A program made the translations under genes and the position numbers. Positions 50,491 through 64,000 of a stretch of 64,000 nucleotides of DNA are shown here, in pieces (the stretch's first letter is position 1; every line of letters begins with the position of its first letter). Under the pieces are notes generated by a model, which saw only the letters and a list, made by a program, of their open reading frames with translations, did not search any database and was not told the DNA's origin. This DNA is from Chanos chanos (taxonomy: Eukaryota; Chordata; Actinopteri; Gonorynchiformes; Chanidae): contig NC_044498.1 of NCBI RefSeq assembly GCF_902362185.1, positions 17,229,065 to 17,293,064 of the forward strand, written 5' to 3'.

Positions 50491-50748
50491 AATTTCTTAA
50501 CTCTGCCGTACATATGGTTTAGCGGGAGACAGTTCCTATACAGATATTTTAATATTAAAACTTTAATATCTTTCACTATTTCTGTTATGTGCTACTCTGA
50601 AGTTTGAACCAACGAAAAATATTAGGGCCAAACACAGAGCAAAAATAACTATTATATTTCTGTATTTAGCTCGAAATTTCACTTTTACTCCAGAAATTTC
50701 GAGTTCAATCTCGCAATAAAAATTTCCACTTTATTCTTTCATTTTTTC

Positions 50749-51774
50749 CCGCATGCGCGCCAGCGAGGCTCCCTTTCGTACACCAATGGGTCTTTCGGGT
50801 CTTCCGTTCACGTGTCACAAAACTACTGCGCATGCCCAATGTAGCAATTCGCAATTCGCTCACGACTCATGGGCCTCACGGCCATCTATTTGCGCTGCGA
50901 TAGCATTTTCGACATAGCCGCACAACTCATCTGAACAATGTCTGTATGTTAACTTAAACGTCTACTGCTTAGACAATTTGATATGAAAACTTTTCCGTTT
51001 TGAGTTTTGGCAATTTAAGAAATAACTTCAAGTGACTACCGCTACTCAGCTCACAGCAGAAAAAAAGACTCATAGCCAAGTGTGCATGACCATAAAGCAG
51101 TAGTCACGAATGCGTCATCTCATTTCAACTCTGATATATTGCAAAAAATAGTAATAGTCACATATTGAACACTGTCCAGAAGTCACAGGTGCCATCCAAA
51201 TATATATGTATGTGTGTGTGCGTGTGTATATATAAATATCTAAATCTAAATGAGATTTTTTCTTATTTCTCTTTTTCTCTGTTAGCTATTTGGTATGCGA
51301 TTGTTAGCCTAATACAGGTATTCATTTGTGATGAGAAAGATCAATACATTGGGAAGCAGAATGTTAAATTAAGTAATAGAAATAGTAGATTTAATTACAG
51401 TGTATAGAAACTGAATTGCATCATTATTTTATTATATTGTTAGTCAAGGCATCTATTTTTTGTTTTGTTTTTTGCTTTTGGTTTCTTTTCAAAAAAGCAA
51501 ACAAAACATTTACTGATAAATCAGACTCTGTTTACTTCCGTAAAACATAACTGACACCATAACACAAAAAGTACATCAGAAATTATGTGATTTGGTTGTT
51601 CAAAGTTTTGATATTTAAGATTTTAACTGCATTATAATACTCAAGTTACACATCATTCTGCACATATGCACATGCATCTAAAAATCAACTTCAAAAATGC
51701 ATATTTGAACAAAAAAAGCCTCAAATACATACATTTCAAACTGGTGCATGTTTGTATGCAGATATACTGATGTG
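50749..51774. other. Spacer between the gene D flank and gene E
   Basis: It starts CpG-rich (about 50750-50900, with several 'gcgc' and 'catgcgc' words), then becomes AT-rich. No exon or RNA gene recognised. Confidence 0.4.
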
Positions 51775-52707
51775 TTAACGAGGGACAGCACAGACTTTGT
51801 AAGGCATGGGGCTATGGGTGAGTCCCATTTTATACTTGAGCGTTGGCTCAACACCAGGAGGAGCAGAGAATGTGAAGTGTTGAAGCAGGGAGGTGAAGAA
51901 CAGGAAGAGCTCCATGCGAGCCAGCTGCTCCCCTAGACACACTCTCTTTCCTAGAAAAAAAAAACCATGACATCTGTAATGTGTGTCTGTCTCGTGTGTA
52001 GAACATTTGTAATAAATTAAACCCCCCTTTCAAAATCTCCTTGCCAGAGGAAGAAGGATTGAGATATTTTAAAAGCTAGGATTTTGGAGAAGAAAATATA
52101 CAAGCACATTCTTAAAAAAATGCAAGGCCTTAAGTTTCAAACATCTTTCAAAATATGCAGAAACATGCAAAGTAGGACAGGTATACTACTTTACCAGTTG
52201 AAAATGGCAGGAAGGCATCTCTCCTCTGGAAGTTACCCTCAGCATCCAGGAAGTGTCCTGGATTGAAAGTGTGTGGTGTCTCCCATTCAGTCTTGTCAAA
52301 CAGAACTGATGTGAGGCTCCCAATCACCATTGTACCCTGAAAAATGATCACATTGATTTTCATCTGTATCATAACTTTTTTTATGACCCATATATCATTA
52401 TGAAAACTGTTTTTGTATGTCCCCCAGAAAGCAACTCCCTGACTGCCTCTCTTCCTTCATCTCAAAATCGAGTTAATCAGACCTGAGAATTAAAACCATC
52501 TTGAGTTTTTCAGGCATTTTCTGTTGTAATTCTTAAAAAATAGGTATGCAGAAATTAATCTTGAGGCACACTCAAGTGATATACAATGAGTGACTTCCTT
52601 CCGGGCGCAAAGAATGCTGCCCACTGCTCCTGTATCTGGTGTGTGTGTTCACTACCGGTGTGTTGGATGGCTTAAATGCAGAGGACAGATTCACTGCTCA
52701 CTGTTCA

Positions 52708-52745
<38 letters not shown>

Positions 52746-55700
52746 TCACCAAGACTTACATTTTTATAGTGAATTCGTTTCTGGACACTGAAACTGCGAA
52801 TATCTATCCATAGTTAATACAGTATATGGCTGTTTCAAAGGAACACCAGATCATTGAATATGAAATCACACCATCATAGACTTACCTTTGGAATGACGTA
52901 CTCTCCCAGTTTGGTGTCCTTTGTGGCACTTCTGCCCACGTTCAGTGGGATGATGTTTCCAAACCTCTGTATCTCATGAATGACAGCATCAGTGTAGGGC
53001 AGGTTCTCTCTATCTGCCACTGATGGTTGTCGTGATGACCCTACCACACGGTCTATCTCTGCCTGTACCTTTGCTGAATAAATGAGAGAAGACAGTGGTT
53101 TAGAGTGGACATTGAGAAAACAGTATGGTGCTGCTTCTCTCTGTATATATCTCTGTGTGATAAAAAGTACAGCAAAGAAAATATATCCAAAAAAGAGGCA
53201 CTAACCTTGTATTTCTGGGTATTTGATCATATAAAGGAGACCCCAATACAGGGTGGTGGAAGTGGTCTCAGATCCAGCCACAAACAAATCCAATGTACAG
53301 AAGCACAGGTTTTCAATGTTAAATCCTGCTGCCTCATCATCTTTCCACTGTAGAGAGAGAGAAAAGAGGTCTGCTGTACCAATACCCATGATCACAGAGT
53401 AATAAACACTGACTACACTCTGGAGGATAGAAACGAATCTGCATTCCTTCCAATGATAAATGCACTGTAATGTGGATATGAGATGAATAGATGCAGTTAA
53501 CGGATATATATCCAGTGTAAGTTTTAGTTCCATGTTACAATGATAGACATTTTTCCATAGTGCTCAGAACTTGTCAATGGCTCTCCAGAGTTTGCTCACA
53601 GAGAACCAATATCACAATATTGCTTTTAAAATAAATCTCATTTCTTATTAAGATTTATTTCACATGCACAAAAACGAGTTTGTGCTTCTTTAAGATGAGC
53701 AAGACTATTACTAATTCATGACTGTCCCATCATCAACAAAGTTCTGCTATAAACAAAGTTCATCTGTCAATAGGACAGCAGGGTCTGACTGCAGTGCAAG
53801 ATGATCTTCTCTATAAAGAATCCCTACCTTTTCCATCTCCCCAAGAAAGCAATCAATATAATCACGTGGAGATGTGGGGTCACAGTCAGTGCGGTGCTCT
53901 TTGATTTTGATCCTGATAAAGTCAGTCACTTTGTTCCAGTGTGCAAATATTTTCCTATGTGGGCCTGGCACTCTGCGCATTATCCATGGAAACACATTAT
54001 ACATCTAGTGACGAAACACACAAGTTTAAGTGTTATAAGAGTTCTGTTCAATATCCAAACTAATTCAAATGTAAATTACTTGTCTGTAATTCTTAAACAA
54101 ATCTCCATTAGAATGTGGCAGAAACTTGTGCATAATCAACAAAAATGCAACTGCTTGAAGTTCAAAATAATCAAATGCCAAGTGTTAAGATTTTGTTTAG
54201 GATAATAGATAAATCTTCTCAAAACCTAAACTTCCTGCAGCAGGCTAATCTTGGCTGAAGTAATCATTAGTATTTATTCATTTCCATACTGTATGGTTTG
54301 ATATATTATCAGTCTTAGCTTTATAAAACGTGAGGAAATTAGCTGATCTGAGAGCTGAATTTGGCCCAAAACCTGGACATTTTGGATTCTTGTATTTGCT
54401 ATAATGGGTGCATACATACATACCATGAATGAATGAATGAAATATATTGAGTGTATGTATGGTAAAATAAAGCAGGTATTAACATAGAACAAAACATTTC
54501 ATCCATGTCAAGTTTTTTAAGAAAAGAGAGTGATATGTCTTGATTAAAAAAAAACGGGTGAGTTGAGTTACCTGGGCCCACAAACTCCCTTCTTCATAAA
54601 TAGCTTCATTGATCATCTTCAGCAGATCTTGGAATTTACTGTCACTGTATTCAAACCGATCACCAAACACCAGTACACAGATCACATTGGAGACAGCATT
54701 GTTGATCAGGATCTGAAAGTCAAATGGCCTCCCTTGCGAGACCATTTCCATGACAATGATAAAATGCATATGACACTGCATTGTTTACCCCTATTTATGC
54801 TTCAAAAATGTATTTAGTTAGTGTCAGTAATGTTAACATTGTATCATTTGGTTGGTATGGTATAAACAACTGATGGAAATTCAGTGGTAAAATCTTCATT
54901 CAACTTAGGAGGTGTGTTGTGTGTAGTTCCAATATATTGATAGCTCTGTCTGACAGAAAATTTCGTACCATCTGTAACAGTAACACCACTAAATCAATGG
55001 CTTTATTGTAGTATAGTTAATATTATGATATTAAAGATGTTTTGCCTGCCCAACACTCCATTTGCATAGAAAATCTTACTGACTTTGATATTTAAAATAA
55101 TTATTGTACATTTTTAGAGGGTATAAGACAGCTACTGTTCTAAAAATATGACATACTCTTCAGTACAGATATTTTATATAAATTCTTAACTGCTATTTAC
55201 AGTTGTACATAATGTTGAGTATGATGTAACTGTTGTTTTGTTTTTTTTTTAATGTCAACTTATTTCCTACTCAGAGAACATGATTATGTGGACCAGGGTC
55301 CCCTGTCTTTGGTTTTAAGCATGTAAGTGTTTAATGTGGTGTAAATGAAGTGGCACTGATGAGAAACAAAGCTAAATAAACTAACTGATTCCTGTTCTAG
55401 AGCCTTCTTCACTCTTACCTTGCTCATTTGAAACAGCCTCATTTAACATCCGACATTCCAACTGGATTGAGGGCTCTAGGCTCTTCTTACCCACACCAAA
55501 GCCTCTAAGGGTCGACAGTGCAAACCTTCTCTGCTGTTTCCAAGAATATCCATTGGAGATTACCACACCTATAGATAAAAAAACATTAATCAAAATATTA
55601 AAATGTGGGGTTTTTTTCATATGTGTATAGCTATTCTTAAGAGAGAGTTTATCTCTCTTGTTCATGTGTTTGTACGGTATCTCCCTTGTTCAGTTTAGCT

Positions 55701-58456
55701 TGCATGTACTTTTTGCAGATTAATCCTTCTAACATGTTGGCACTCGTCTCGTGGTGGGAACAAGAATATAGGGAATTAGCTATTCAAAATTGGGTTCACG
55801 TTACAGTTACTTTGAAAAGAGGGTTGTATTTGAGACTTCAGTGGCAAAGACTGCTCAAATTTGTGATGTTTCACAAGAATTAGTGGTTCAGGTAATGTCT
55901 GCATGAAAGTCTGGAGAAAGTAATACACTAATTGATCAGAATCAACAACATCAAAAGTACAGAATCTTTGACTGTGCTGTCAGGGTACTGATCAGAGAAG
56001 TGCAAAGAAAAACAGGTCAGAAGCTATGAATAAATTGATTTCAAACTATGAATGAGCAGATGTTTAAACAAGAGTAGTCTATTGAGAACTGACAAGAGCA
56101 GATACTACAAATGGGGCACTACCAATAATATATAAACTCCTCAATACTCTTAGTAATGCATGTTTGTAAGTAGAGTTTTGCAGCAAATGTACTCAGTAAC
56201 TTATTGAGCACTGGAGAAAATTCTCATGGATCAACAGGTCGCTATGCCCCTGGTTCCAATCAAGTTTATGAACGCATATGCGGCACACACCCAAATAACA
56301 TACAGTATGTATATATCTGAGTGCTTGCCTCCCACGGTGAAATATTCTGGTGGCTCTATAACTGTGTTGGGGGGTGGATAAAATGTTCCACTTAACCTTC
56401 TGTGGGGCTCACAGAACTCAAAAGCAAAGAGAGAAATCTCTTCCAGGATCACAGTGCCCCTATTCACTAGACACAAGTGGTTTCTGAATGGTTTAATTAA
56501 CATGAAAACAATGTAAGCCATATTCCATGGTCTCAAGGTGAACAAGACACAGGTTTTCACCACCTTTCACAAAAGATTAAATTAATATCTTGTTGAAGAA
56601 CTGACTCACATCCCTTCAGTTGATTACTACAACCTTGTTCATTCTTTGCCAAGGTGCACTGAAGCTGTTCTTTCAAGTTTATGATTGTCACACTCCCGAT
56701 CCAAAGACATTATTAGAATTAAGATTATTTTGGAAGATGCCTGTTGCTTCTCCAACAAACAGCTTACCTTTGTTTCCAAAAACATCTTCAAATATGGGTA
56801 AAGATGGGCGATCAGCAAAGTTGTCTCCTTGTTGTATAAATGCTTCTTTCACAACCTTGTGTCCATTCAGAACAACCACCTTTTGTCCAAAAATTCGAAC
56901 ACTGAAAATGCTCCCGTATTTCTCTGCAAACTAAAGCAGGCACAGCATCAGTCTATAGCCTGTCAAATTGAAAGGTTTGCATTTTAACAAAACCAACCAG
57001 GCTGTTATGTACGCTAGTTGACTTGCCATATATAGTGTGGTGGAACTGCTGCAGTTTATGGTTAGTCAATAACTGATGCTTTAGCAGCTTACAAAAGGCC
57101 AAATAAATTCAAAACTGTTACCAGTCCCAGTGGTGGGGGGAATTTTTTTTATCTTTGAATTTCTTTAAAAATGACAATATTTACAGACATTGCCAATGTG
57201 ATGCATTTCATATTGTTTTTCATAAACTGTTCACTCATGTGCAACAGACAGTCTCCTGCAAGTAGGCTATGCAAAATTTAATAAGCAACAGAGTAGAACA
57301 GGCTGGAGCATAGGCTACAGTTATTAATATGTGGCAACCATTTCTGTACATGGCCGTTTCCTTTGCTTGTGGCATCAGCTTTAACAGTAATGTCACACCG
57401 GTGCCATCACTGAAAAAGTTTGGCTGAGGCCAAAGCAGGTATTTGACATACCAAAAGGTAAAAAAAAAAAAAAACATACTTTAAGCATTCTTATCCCCCT
57501 ACCTTATTGTTAAGTGATGGAATTCAACGTATATTCAATATGTCGATACACATGATACATATCGACAACGTTAATTATCTCTACACGTTACATAGGCGGA
57601 CTTCGACATTTGCGGGGGGGGGGGTGTTTTGAAACTAACTAACAAGCAAGCACGACTTCACTAATGAACAGTAAAGAAGTTAAATGACTTTAACGCCTCT
57701 ATGTCAGATACTTTTGAAGATAGCGAGATCTAATGGTGGTATTTCTGTGTAGCAAAATAAAAGAAAACAGAAAAGTTCTGCATACATTTCATATAGTTAT
57801 GAAAGAGTGCATGCAACGGCTTGCCTTAGGTTTGAACTCTGTGGGTTTTACAGGTCCGACCCAAAGGTTTGCGAATATATATATAATATAGGCTACTACA
57901 CACACACTCACACGAACACACACTATTCTCTTAATCTCCACCTCTGTGTTGGCATTTTGAATAGTTGTATTCTAGAATACCACTTCAATAAATCGGAAGG
58001 ATGTGTAAATATTGACATGTTTTCAGATTTGACATAAGCGCCGGAGGGTGTACATTACAGCCTACCGCTCAGTTTACATGACTGCAGAAACGAGTATCGG
58101 AAAACAAATGTCTTTGAGTACTGAGCTGGTAACAGGTAGCCTACGCGACGTGGAGGAGTTTTCACAGGAGATGTGCACCACAGAGACGATTTGAGACAGA
58201 CTGAGCTTGTAATTTTTCCCCCAGGCGTTTCATGTCGAGTTTTGTCATGTCCTACCTCAGCAAACTGAATGTGGATCTTTTTGAGGCTTATATGATAAAG
58301 GTTCCCTATGAAGGGCAGTGGCCATGGTCCGGGAGGAAAGTTCTTCGGAACTTGGTTCCTGAAATAGTCAGTGAGCAGAAGGAAGATACTAGAAAAAATA
58401 AAAAAACTCTTGATGTCAATCCAGTCTGAACAATGCAGTAAATCAAAAACCCACAT
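51775..58456 (-). CDS. CYP2 gene E: diverged cytochrome P450, nine exons
   Basis: Exons: 58456-58256, 56930-56768, 55568-55419, 54732-54572, 54004-53828, 53347-53206, 53073-52886, 52336-52195 and 51950-51775. The same exon sizes as A-D give 499 aa, ending in TAA. The N-terminus [17 protein letters not shown] is followed by a hydrophobic anchor and [18 protein letters not shown]. Helix I reads VAGSETT (Ser for Thr), the ExxR motif is EIQR, and the haem loop is [10 protein letters not shown]. Exon 4 reads [20 protein letters not shown]. The C-terminus ([20 protein letters not shown]) differs from A-D. It is intact but clearly an older paralogue. It belongs to the same CYP2J-related fish group; the exact subfamily is not assigned. 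Confidence 0.92.
52710..52742. repeat. (GT)n microsatellite in intron 7 of gene E
   Basis: About 16 GT units. Confidence 0.9.
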
Positions 58457-58884
58457 GTTGTCGAGTCTTGAGAAGAAAAAAAATCACGCACAGACGTTAA
58501 AAAAATTGCAAAAATATACTTGAAGTGGGCGGATTCGTGACGGTGAGAGATATAAGCGTACCCCTGACAAATAGGAAATAGGCAGCCCTTCGGGTTTGTG
58601 ATCCTCCAAGCATGCTATCAGCACGCTTATCTACCGTAATTATGTCTCCCGATCGAGGCCCCAGGTATGACAGGTTGGTAGGACCAAACGCAGTATCTTG
58701 TCACTTAGGGAACATTTGCATATAATAGGCCTATTAGATAGCGCATACAGGACCTATTGCTGCGTTGGAGAAATTCTCTATAGACCTTTAAAGCGGCGGA
58801 ATCTTGATTGAATAAGAGTCTGAGGCAGAATCTTGTCAGTGGAAAGGACGAGATAAACGATCGAGTTTATGGATAATCAGGTGA

Positions 58885-58886
58885 CC

Positions 58887-58955
<69 letters not shown>
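58885..58955. repeat. Poly-C followed by (CA)n microsatellite
   Basis: About 18 C residues directly followed by about 26 CA units. Confidence 0.95.
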
Positions 58956-58956
<1 letters not shown>

Positions 58957-60375
58957 GTAAACACAGAAATATACCTGCACAAAAGACTGTACACCAGAGG
59001 CGAGCTATTACAGCTACAATGGTCAACTTTTCTCTCCGCCTTCTACCATAACGTGGACGGTGTTGATTAATGTAGATATTCTGAGAGCCAAAAGTCCCGC
59101 TTCTGGTGCCGAAGGTGCAGACTGGTTTTATATTATATATCTCAACGATTTCGCAGGAAACTAGACAAACATGCAACAATATGTCTGTGAAACTATATGT
59201 TTACAGTATTATAAGTGAATTGTGGTTTATGTGGTGGCATTTCATAGTGTAAGTGTCTGAAAGGGCCACCAGTTGGGAACTTCTGCTTTAGAAGACAGTG
59301 CCTAAATCGTTATCTCAGGAGAGGATAACACAGACTCACATGCACTAGATTCACATACACTTTACATCATTTCATATTGTAATCATAAAGTAATCATTTA
59401 GCATCACCATCTAAATTTTGTCAGTTGTACCTTTCAGTATTTTTCCTGTTTAAACACAAGTCCTTTCAGTCAGTTAAATATGTTCTCACCACAAATTACA
59501 ATGTGTCAGATAACTAATGCACTGTGCAAGTTCTGTGTTTTACCATCAGGCTGGCAGAGCTCCCCTCCCGCCGATGCACCCTAAAGCCATCTGACCTGTC
59601 CATCCAGGCTGCCCTCTGCCCTTACGACCAATAAGACTAAGGACACATGTCAGCATATAATACACTCACATCCCTCCTGATCGTCAGATCAACCCCCACC
59701 CCGGAGAGAAGAAGTCAAAACCACGGACAGTTTAAGTGTATGCGGTGTGCATCAGTAACGATTACCATACCTTACCAAACCTCAGCCTCTTTCTATGCAA
59801 GTTCAAGTGTGCTCATGTCGTGTTGTGCGTTTTAATAAATATTAAAAACCCAAATTGGATGCTTGGATCGTGTTTTGACCGACACCCCATGGTGACAGCA
59901 AGGTCCCTGAAACAGCGCAGAGGCACAGTGACACAGTGACACAGGGAGCAGCACACCTAACACTGCACTGTCAATCACCCTCCTTTTCAGTGACTGATTT
60001 TTCTAATTAAATTAGTACTGTACAAAGTTAGAGGTGCACTATTTGATAGATTCCCCGGCTCTCCCTACCTTGGGCTTCCAGTGGGGAGACTCGAGGTCAG
60101 CCGAACCCCTCCCATCTGCCCCCTCCCCATCTTGTACCTCTGTGGAGACTTTCCCAGGCGGTAGCCTAGCTAGCTCAACCAGAATCGGCGCGCCTACTCC
60201 GTATGGTTAATTGACCTACATGGCGACATGATATCATTGACGTGACGTGCAAATGAGCTATAGAAGGCCCTGTGCCGCCCATGCCTAAATCCGCCCTTAA
60301 GATCGTGGAGGTCAAGTTAGGAGTTCAACAGTGTTGTTATGTGGAGTGTGGTGAAGTATGTGCCCAGTGAATTGT

Positions 60376-60377
<2 letters not shown>

Positions 60378-60416
<39 letters not shown>
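60378..60416. repeat. (CA)n microsatellite
   Basis: About 19 CA units. Confidence 0.95.
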
Positions 60417-60419
<3 letters not shown>

Positions 60420-60731
60420 GCACATCCATAAGCACAATATAAGTCTGAGTTCAGGGTAAATTATTTTTATTGTAATTAAAATATATATTCAAAATTTCAA
60501 AATACAAAACAGATGTACTGCAGGTCACGAAATCTTAACCTGGAGTAAAGAGTAGCAGAAGCAGTTATTGTTCTGAATCTGCTGCACTAGCTCTCAGTCA
60601 ACTTCCCTCAATTTGTATTTGTTATGATCTTTCTCTTGTAAAACTGTTCAAACTCTGTCACAGCTTAATTGGCATTTTACATTTTGGAAATGGACAAGAA
60701 TGTCTTGATCACTGGTTGGAAGGTTTCTGAC

Positions 60732-62714
60732 CTACTGATGGTGTTTGCGAGGAACAGCAGTGATTTTAAATGGTTTTGGACATAGAGTTATCCCAAACTT
60801 GAACTCAAGACTGGCCTTTGTGTTTGCAGGAGGACAGATAGAGAAGACTTGCAGGAGGGAGGTGAAAAAGAGAAAAAGTTCCATTCGGGCAAGTGACTCT
60901 CCAGGGCAAATCCTCTTCCCTGAGTGGAAAAAAAAAGTTGCCAAATTTTTTGTTCATCTCAAACATCCCATTTCCTGTACCAAAATAAGTCTTAGAGGAA
61001 CATGTTGCCACAAAAATATTTAGAGTATTTGTTACATATAGCTTTTCTTCTTAAATTGTCTAGATGAATTAAACCGAAATATATGCGTAACAGGAACACC
61101 CAACTAAATTATCATCATGTGGTACTATGCACTATGATTGTTTGACTGTATCATGAAAAAGTGTTCATGGTCTTTTGGTTCATGTCAACTGAATCATCTA
61201 TAGCTAGCACTTTAGCTAATTAAAACATTAACTAACACACTGTAAAACTTTCACCTGCTGAGAACGGAAGGAAAGCATCTGGTTTGATAAACTCCCCCTG
61301 TGCATTTAGAAAATGCAGTGGGTTAAATGTATAAGGCGTTTGCCACTGGGTCTCATCGAACAGCACCGATGTCAGGTTAAAGATGATCTGGGTGTCCTGA
61401 GGGTTTCAAATGACAAATTAGTAGCAATCCAGACTAATATGTAAAGATTAGGGGAATGATTAGCAAGTGGAGAATATATTGTAGATTCTGCAGATATGAA
61501 ATTGTTATGACTTGAATTCTTAAGATAATATAATTCTGCACTGATCATCAGTTATGATGTATTTACCACATGATACACCAGACCTATATGCCAGTAAGAC
61601 CTGTAATGCATTTACTTTTGGTAAGAAATATCCTTTTAGCGTGGTATCTTTATTGGTTTTCCTCAGTACACCTAAAGGCACAATGTTACCCATCCTCTGA
61701 ATCTCATGGATGACAGCATCCGTGTAGGGCAAGTTGGGTCTGTCAGACATGTTTGGGCGGCGGGAGTGTCCTATCACTCTGTCTATCTCTTCTTGAACCT
61801 TCTCTGAACAAAACAAAGACACAAACTGCATTTTGAATGGGAACTTCAGGGACACTGAAAGCAAGACCATTACACACGCATTTCACTTAACCAAAAACCT
61901 GATCTCTGTTTAAACAGGTCAATTTTTAGAGAAAATTCTAAATCTGAAATCATAGGGAATAAAAGTCAAAAATGCACTTGAAGCTCTTGAAAGATGGATT
62001 TGTTCTAAAAGGCATCAGCAGTTTTATTATCTACATGTCTCATTTGCTATTGTGTGGATCTCGCAAAGTCTAAAAAAATATTTAGCCTCTATTCATTTTA
62101 TTTCCCTGTATTAGAGGACTTACCTTGGATCTCAGGGTATTTCATCATGTAAATAAAGGACCACAGTAAGGTGGTAGATGTGGTCTCAGTTCCAGCCACA
62201 AACAGGTCCAGAACAAAATGACACAGACCTTCTTCATGAAACCCTGCCTCTATGTCATCTTTCCTCTTAAAACAAAAGACAGGGAGGGATTATGTTTGTA
62301 TTACACTTGTAAGTTAGAACTTTCCTTAAGTAAGTGTAGTACTTTGATGTTGAGCAGCAGGGGTTTATGGTAATATAATCAAATTGCCCTCTAATCTGAA
62401 GAATATGAGGATGTTTACGTTTAATCTGCATTTCCTGCGTCTTTAAATAATAAATATTACCATACATCTTGTACTTATAGCAAGTGATGGTAACTTGATA
62501 CCCTGTTAATACCTTTTCTATCTCATTGAAATAACAGTCTATGAAGTCTCTAGGAACAAGTGGATCCCAGTCTGTGCGATGTTTGTCAATCTCTTCTCTC
62601 AGAAAGGCACACACTTGCTTGAAGCAGGAGAAGAGTTCCTGGTGAGGTCCTGGCAGAAACTTCATTACACCAGGGTAAGCATTATAAAGCTAAAAAAAGA
62701 GGTGTGCACACACG

Positions 62715-62758
<44 letters not shown>

Positions 62759-64000
62759 ATTGTTTCAGTACAATATTTCTTCTATATTTTTATAAAATGT
62801 GTTTTACTTTTCAGTATGAGAAGGAAAGTCCTCCTCCGTGATGTCATTGTTTGCCTCCTTTTGGGCATGTATTTAAAGAAAGTGGATACATATCTGTTTT
62901 ACGCTTTAGGTTGACAGCTTAGCTGTACCTGTGCCCACACATTTCCGTGTAGCTGTAGACCTTTGGACATCACATTCAACATGTGTAGAAACTTCTCATC
63001 TGTGTAACTGAACCTCTTGCCGAATACCAGAGAGCAGATGATGTTTGAGACAGCATTGTTGATGAGGTGATAAGCATCGAAAGGTTCCCCTGTGGATGAG
63101 GATTCCTATCATTAGGAAATGCACATGGCTAAACAATGTCCCTGTAAACCTCTGAAGTGTTTTACCATTGGTGTCCATCATAGATTGATGTAGGAAGGTG
63201 AATTCCTCCTTGATTTTCGATTCCAGGCTCCTCTTTCCCACCCCAAAGTTTCTGAGAATGCTGAGCATAAAACGCCTCTGCTGCTTCCAGCTGTAGCCGT
63301 CATTAAATGCAACGCCTGTTAACACACAGAGGAACTGAAACATGAGAAACATGAGAAACCACTTTTCCAGGGCATGATTAGGTCTTCAGCTGGACAAAAC
63401 TGTATTCTCTATTCAAAACTACACTTCAGTTTAAGGTTAGTTCTTTATTCTCGTCCAGGAAAACAACCCTGTGTTACGCAAGTGTGAGCTCCTCTGCTTT
63501 CCAGCATCATGCAGAAGTATCTGCACATGAGATTTCCTTAAGGGTGTTTGCTCTTCCCTAGCGCTGTATGACGTGATGTAAGGTATGCGGTTGCTATGGA
63601 GTTCATGTCATGGGTCCTCATTAGAAGCAGCTGACGATTGAGCAAGTGTGGAATACACACAAGACTCTTCAAAACCTTTTGCATTATATAAACATGTCTT
63701 TACAAAGAAATAAAATGGGGAGTTCTGAGCATGTGGTGATACAGCGAACACAAAAATAAGAAATAAGATATAAGGGACTTCAGTTCTATACTTCATCATT
63801 TTAATTGCTCAGAAGTAACATGAAGTAGACATGAAGTACCCTGGCATTTGCTGATTCGTTGGAAGACTGGATTTGGTGGACGGCCTGAAAAAACATCAGC
63901 TTGATCTATGAGTGCCTCCTTCACAACGCTGTAGCTGTTCACTACCACACTGTTCAAGCCTCCAAGACGAAGGCTGAATACATTTCCATAGCGTCTGGAC
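60732..64000 (-). CDS. CYP2 gene F: most diverged cytochrome P450, exons 2-9, cut by the window edge
   Basis: Exons seen: >64000-63840 (exon 2, probably lacking two bases), 63315-63166, 63089-62929, 62689-62513, 62265-62124, 61803-61616, 61396-61255 and 60919-60732. Exons 2-8 keep the CYP2 sizes. Exon 9 is longer (188 nt) and ends [12 protein letters not shown]. Landmarks: [48 protein letters not shown], helix [15 protein letters not shown], and [18 protein letters not shown] with the haem cysteine. The exon 6 acceptor gives RKDD where the other genes have WKED or WKDD. No stop or frameshift is seen. Exon 1, with the membrane anchor, lies beyond 64000. It is likely a different CYP2 subfamily from A-E. 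Confidence 0.9.
62708..62758. repeat. (CA)n microsatellite in intron 4 of gene F
   Basis: About 24 CA units, close to the exon 5 acceptor of gene F. Confidence 0.95.

Larger units (their letters stand above)
36650..50748. repeat. Older tandem duplication, copy 2 (CYP2 gene D and flanks)
   Basis: Counterpart of 22960-36290. It is longer through insertions in intron 4 (about 3.6 kb), intron 1 (0.5 kb) and the upstream flank (0.45, 0.4 and 1.2 kb). Edges are approximate; homology fades near 50748. Confidence 0.8.
58457..60731. other. Intergenic region between genes E and F
   Basis: Upstream flank of gene E, several microsatellites and unassigned DNA. A segment at about 59500-59896 has AATAAA and ends near 'ccccatggtgaca', which is weakly LTR-like. 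No exon recognised. Confidence 0.4.

Noticed and set aside
58869-59051. Pro/Thr/His-rich frame
   Set aside because: A translation of the poly-C and CA microsatellite.
59500-59896. Possible solo LTR (AATAAA, end near ccccatggtgaca)
   Set aside because: Only the 3' border looks LTR-like. I could not find a convincing start or a second copy.

Overview
This window is vertebrate genomic DNA, almost certainly from a teleost fish. It holds spliced genes with GT-AG introns, a TRIM gene of the finTRIM type, a head-to-tail array of CYP2-family cytochrome P450 genes, LINEs of the L2 and Rex1 types, a Harbinger transposon and many microsatellites. I cannot name the species.

Layout: (1) 1-5.8 kb holds one complete finTRIM-like E3 ligase gene on the + strand (six coding exons, about 550 aa). 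Upstream of it is an 80-bp tandem repeat whose units carry an interferon-response-like motif and a TATA-like word. (2) 5.8-22.0 kb is a young tandem duplication of about 8.1 kb. Each copy holds one complete nine-exon CYP2 gene on the - strand (genes A and B). (3) About 23-50.7 kb is an older tandem duplication holding CYP2 genes C and D, also on the - strand. These two copies have been invaded differently by mobile elements. The C side has a Harbinger element and a second related element that carries a Rex1-like LINE. The D side has an L2 tail in intron 1, a 3.2-kb terminal-inverted-repeat element with an unfamiliar multi-exon protein in intron 4, and a small inverted-repeat element, a motif array and an L2-type LINE upstream. 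(4) 51.7-58.5 kb holds CYP2 gene E, complete and more diverged. (5) 60.7-64.0 kb holds CYP2 gene F, the most diverged, which runs off the right edge (exons 2-9 present).

Genes A-E have identical exon sizes (201, 163, 150, 161, 177, 142, 188, 142 and 176 nt), predict 499 aa and look intact. They should be microsomal haem monooxygenases of the CYP2J/2N/2P/2V/2AD type that act on fatty acids or xenobiotics; the substrates cannot be read from sequence. The main story is gene family growth by tandem duplication, followed by promoter loss, a possible gene conversion tract and changes in substrate-recognition residues. Because the duplicated blocks preserve empty insertion sites, most mobile elements can be placed before or after a given duplication.
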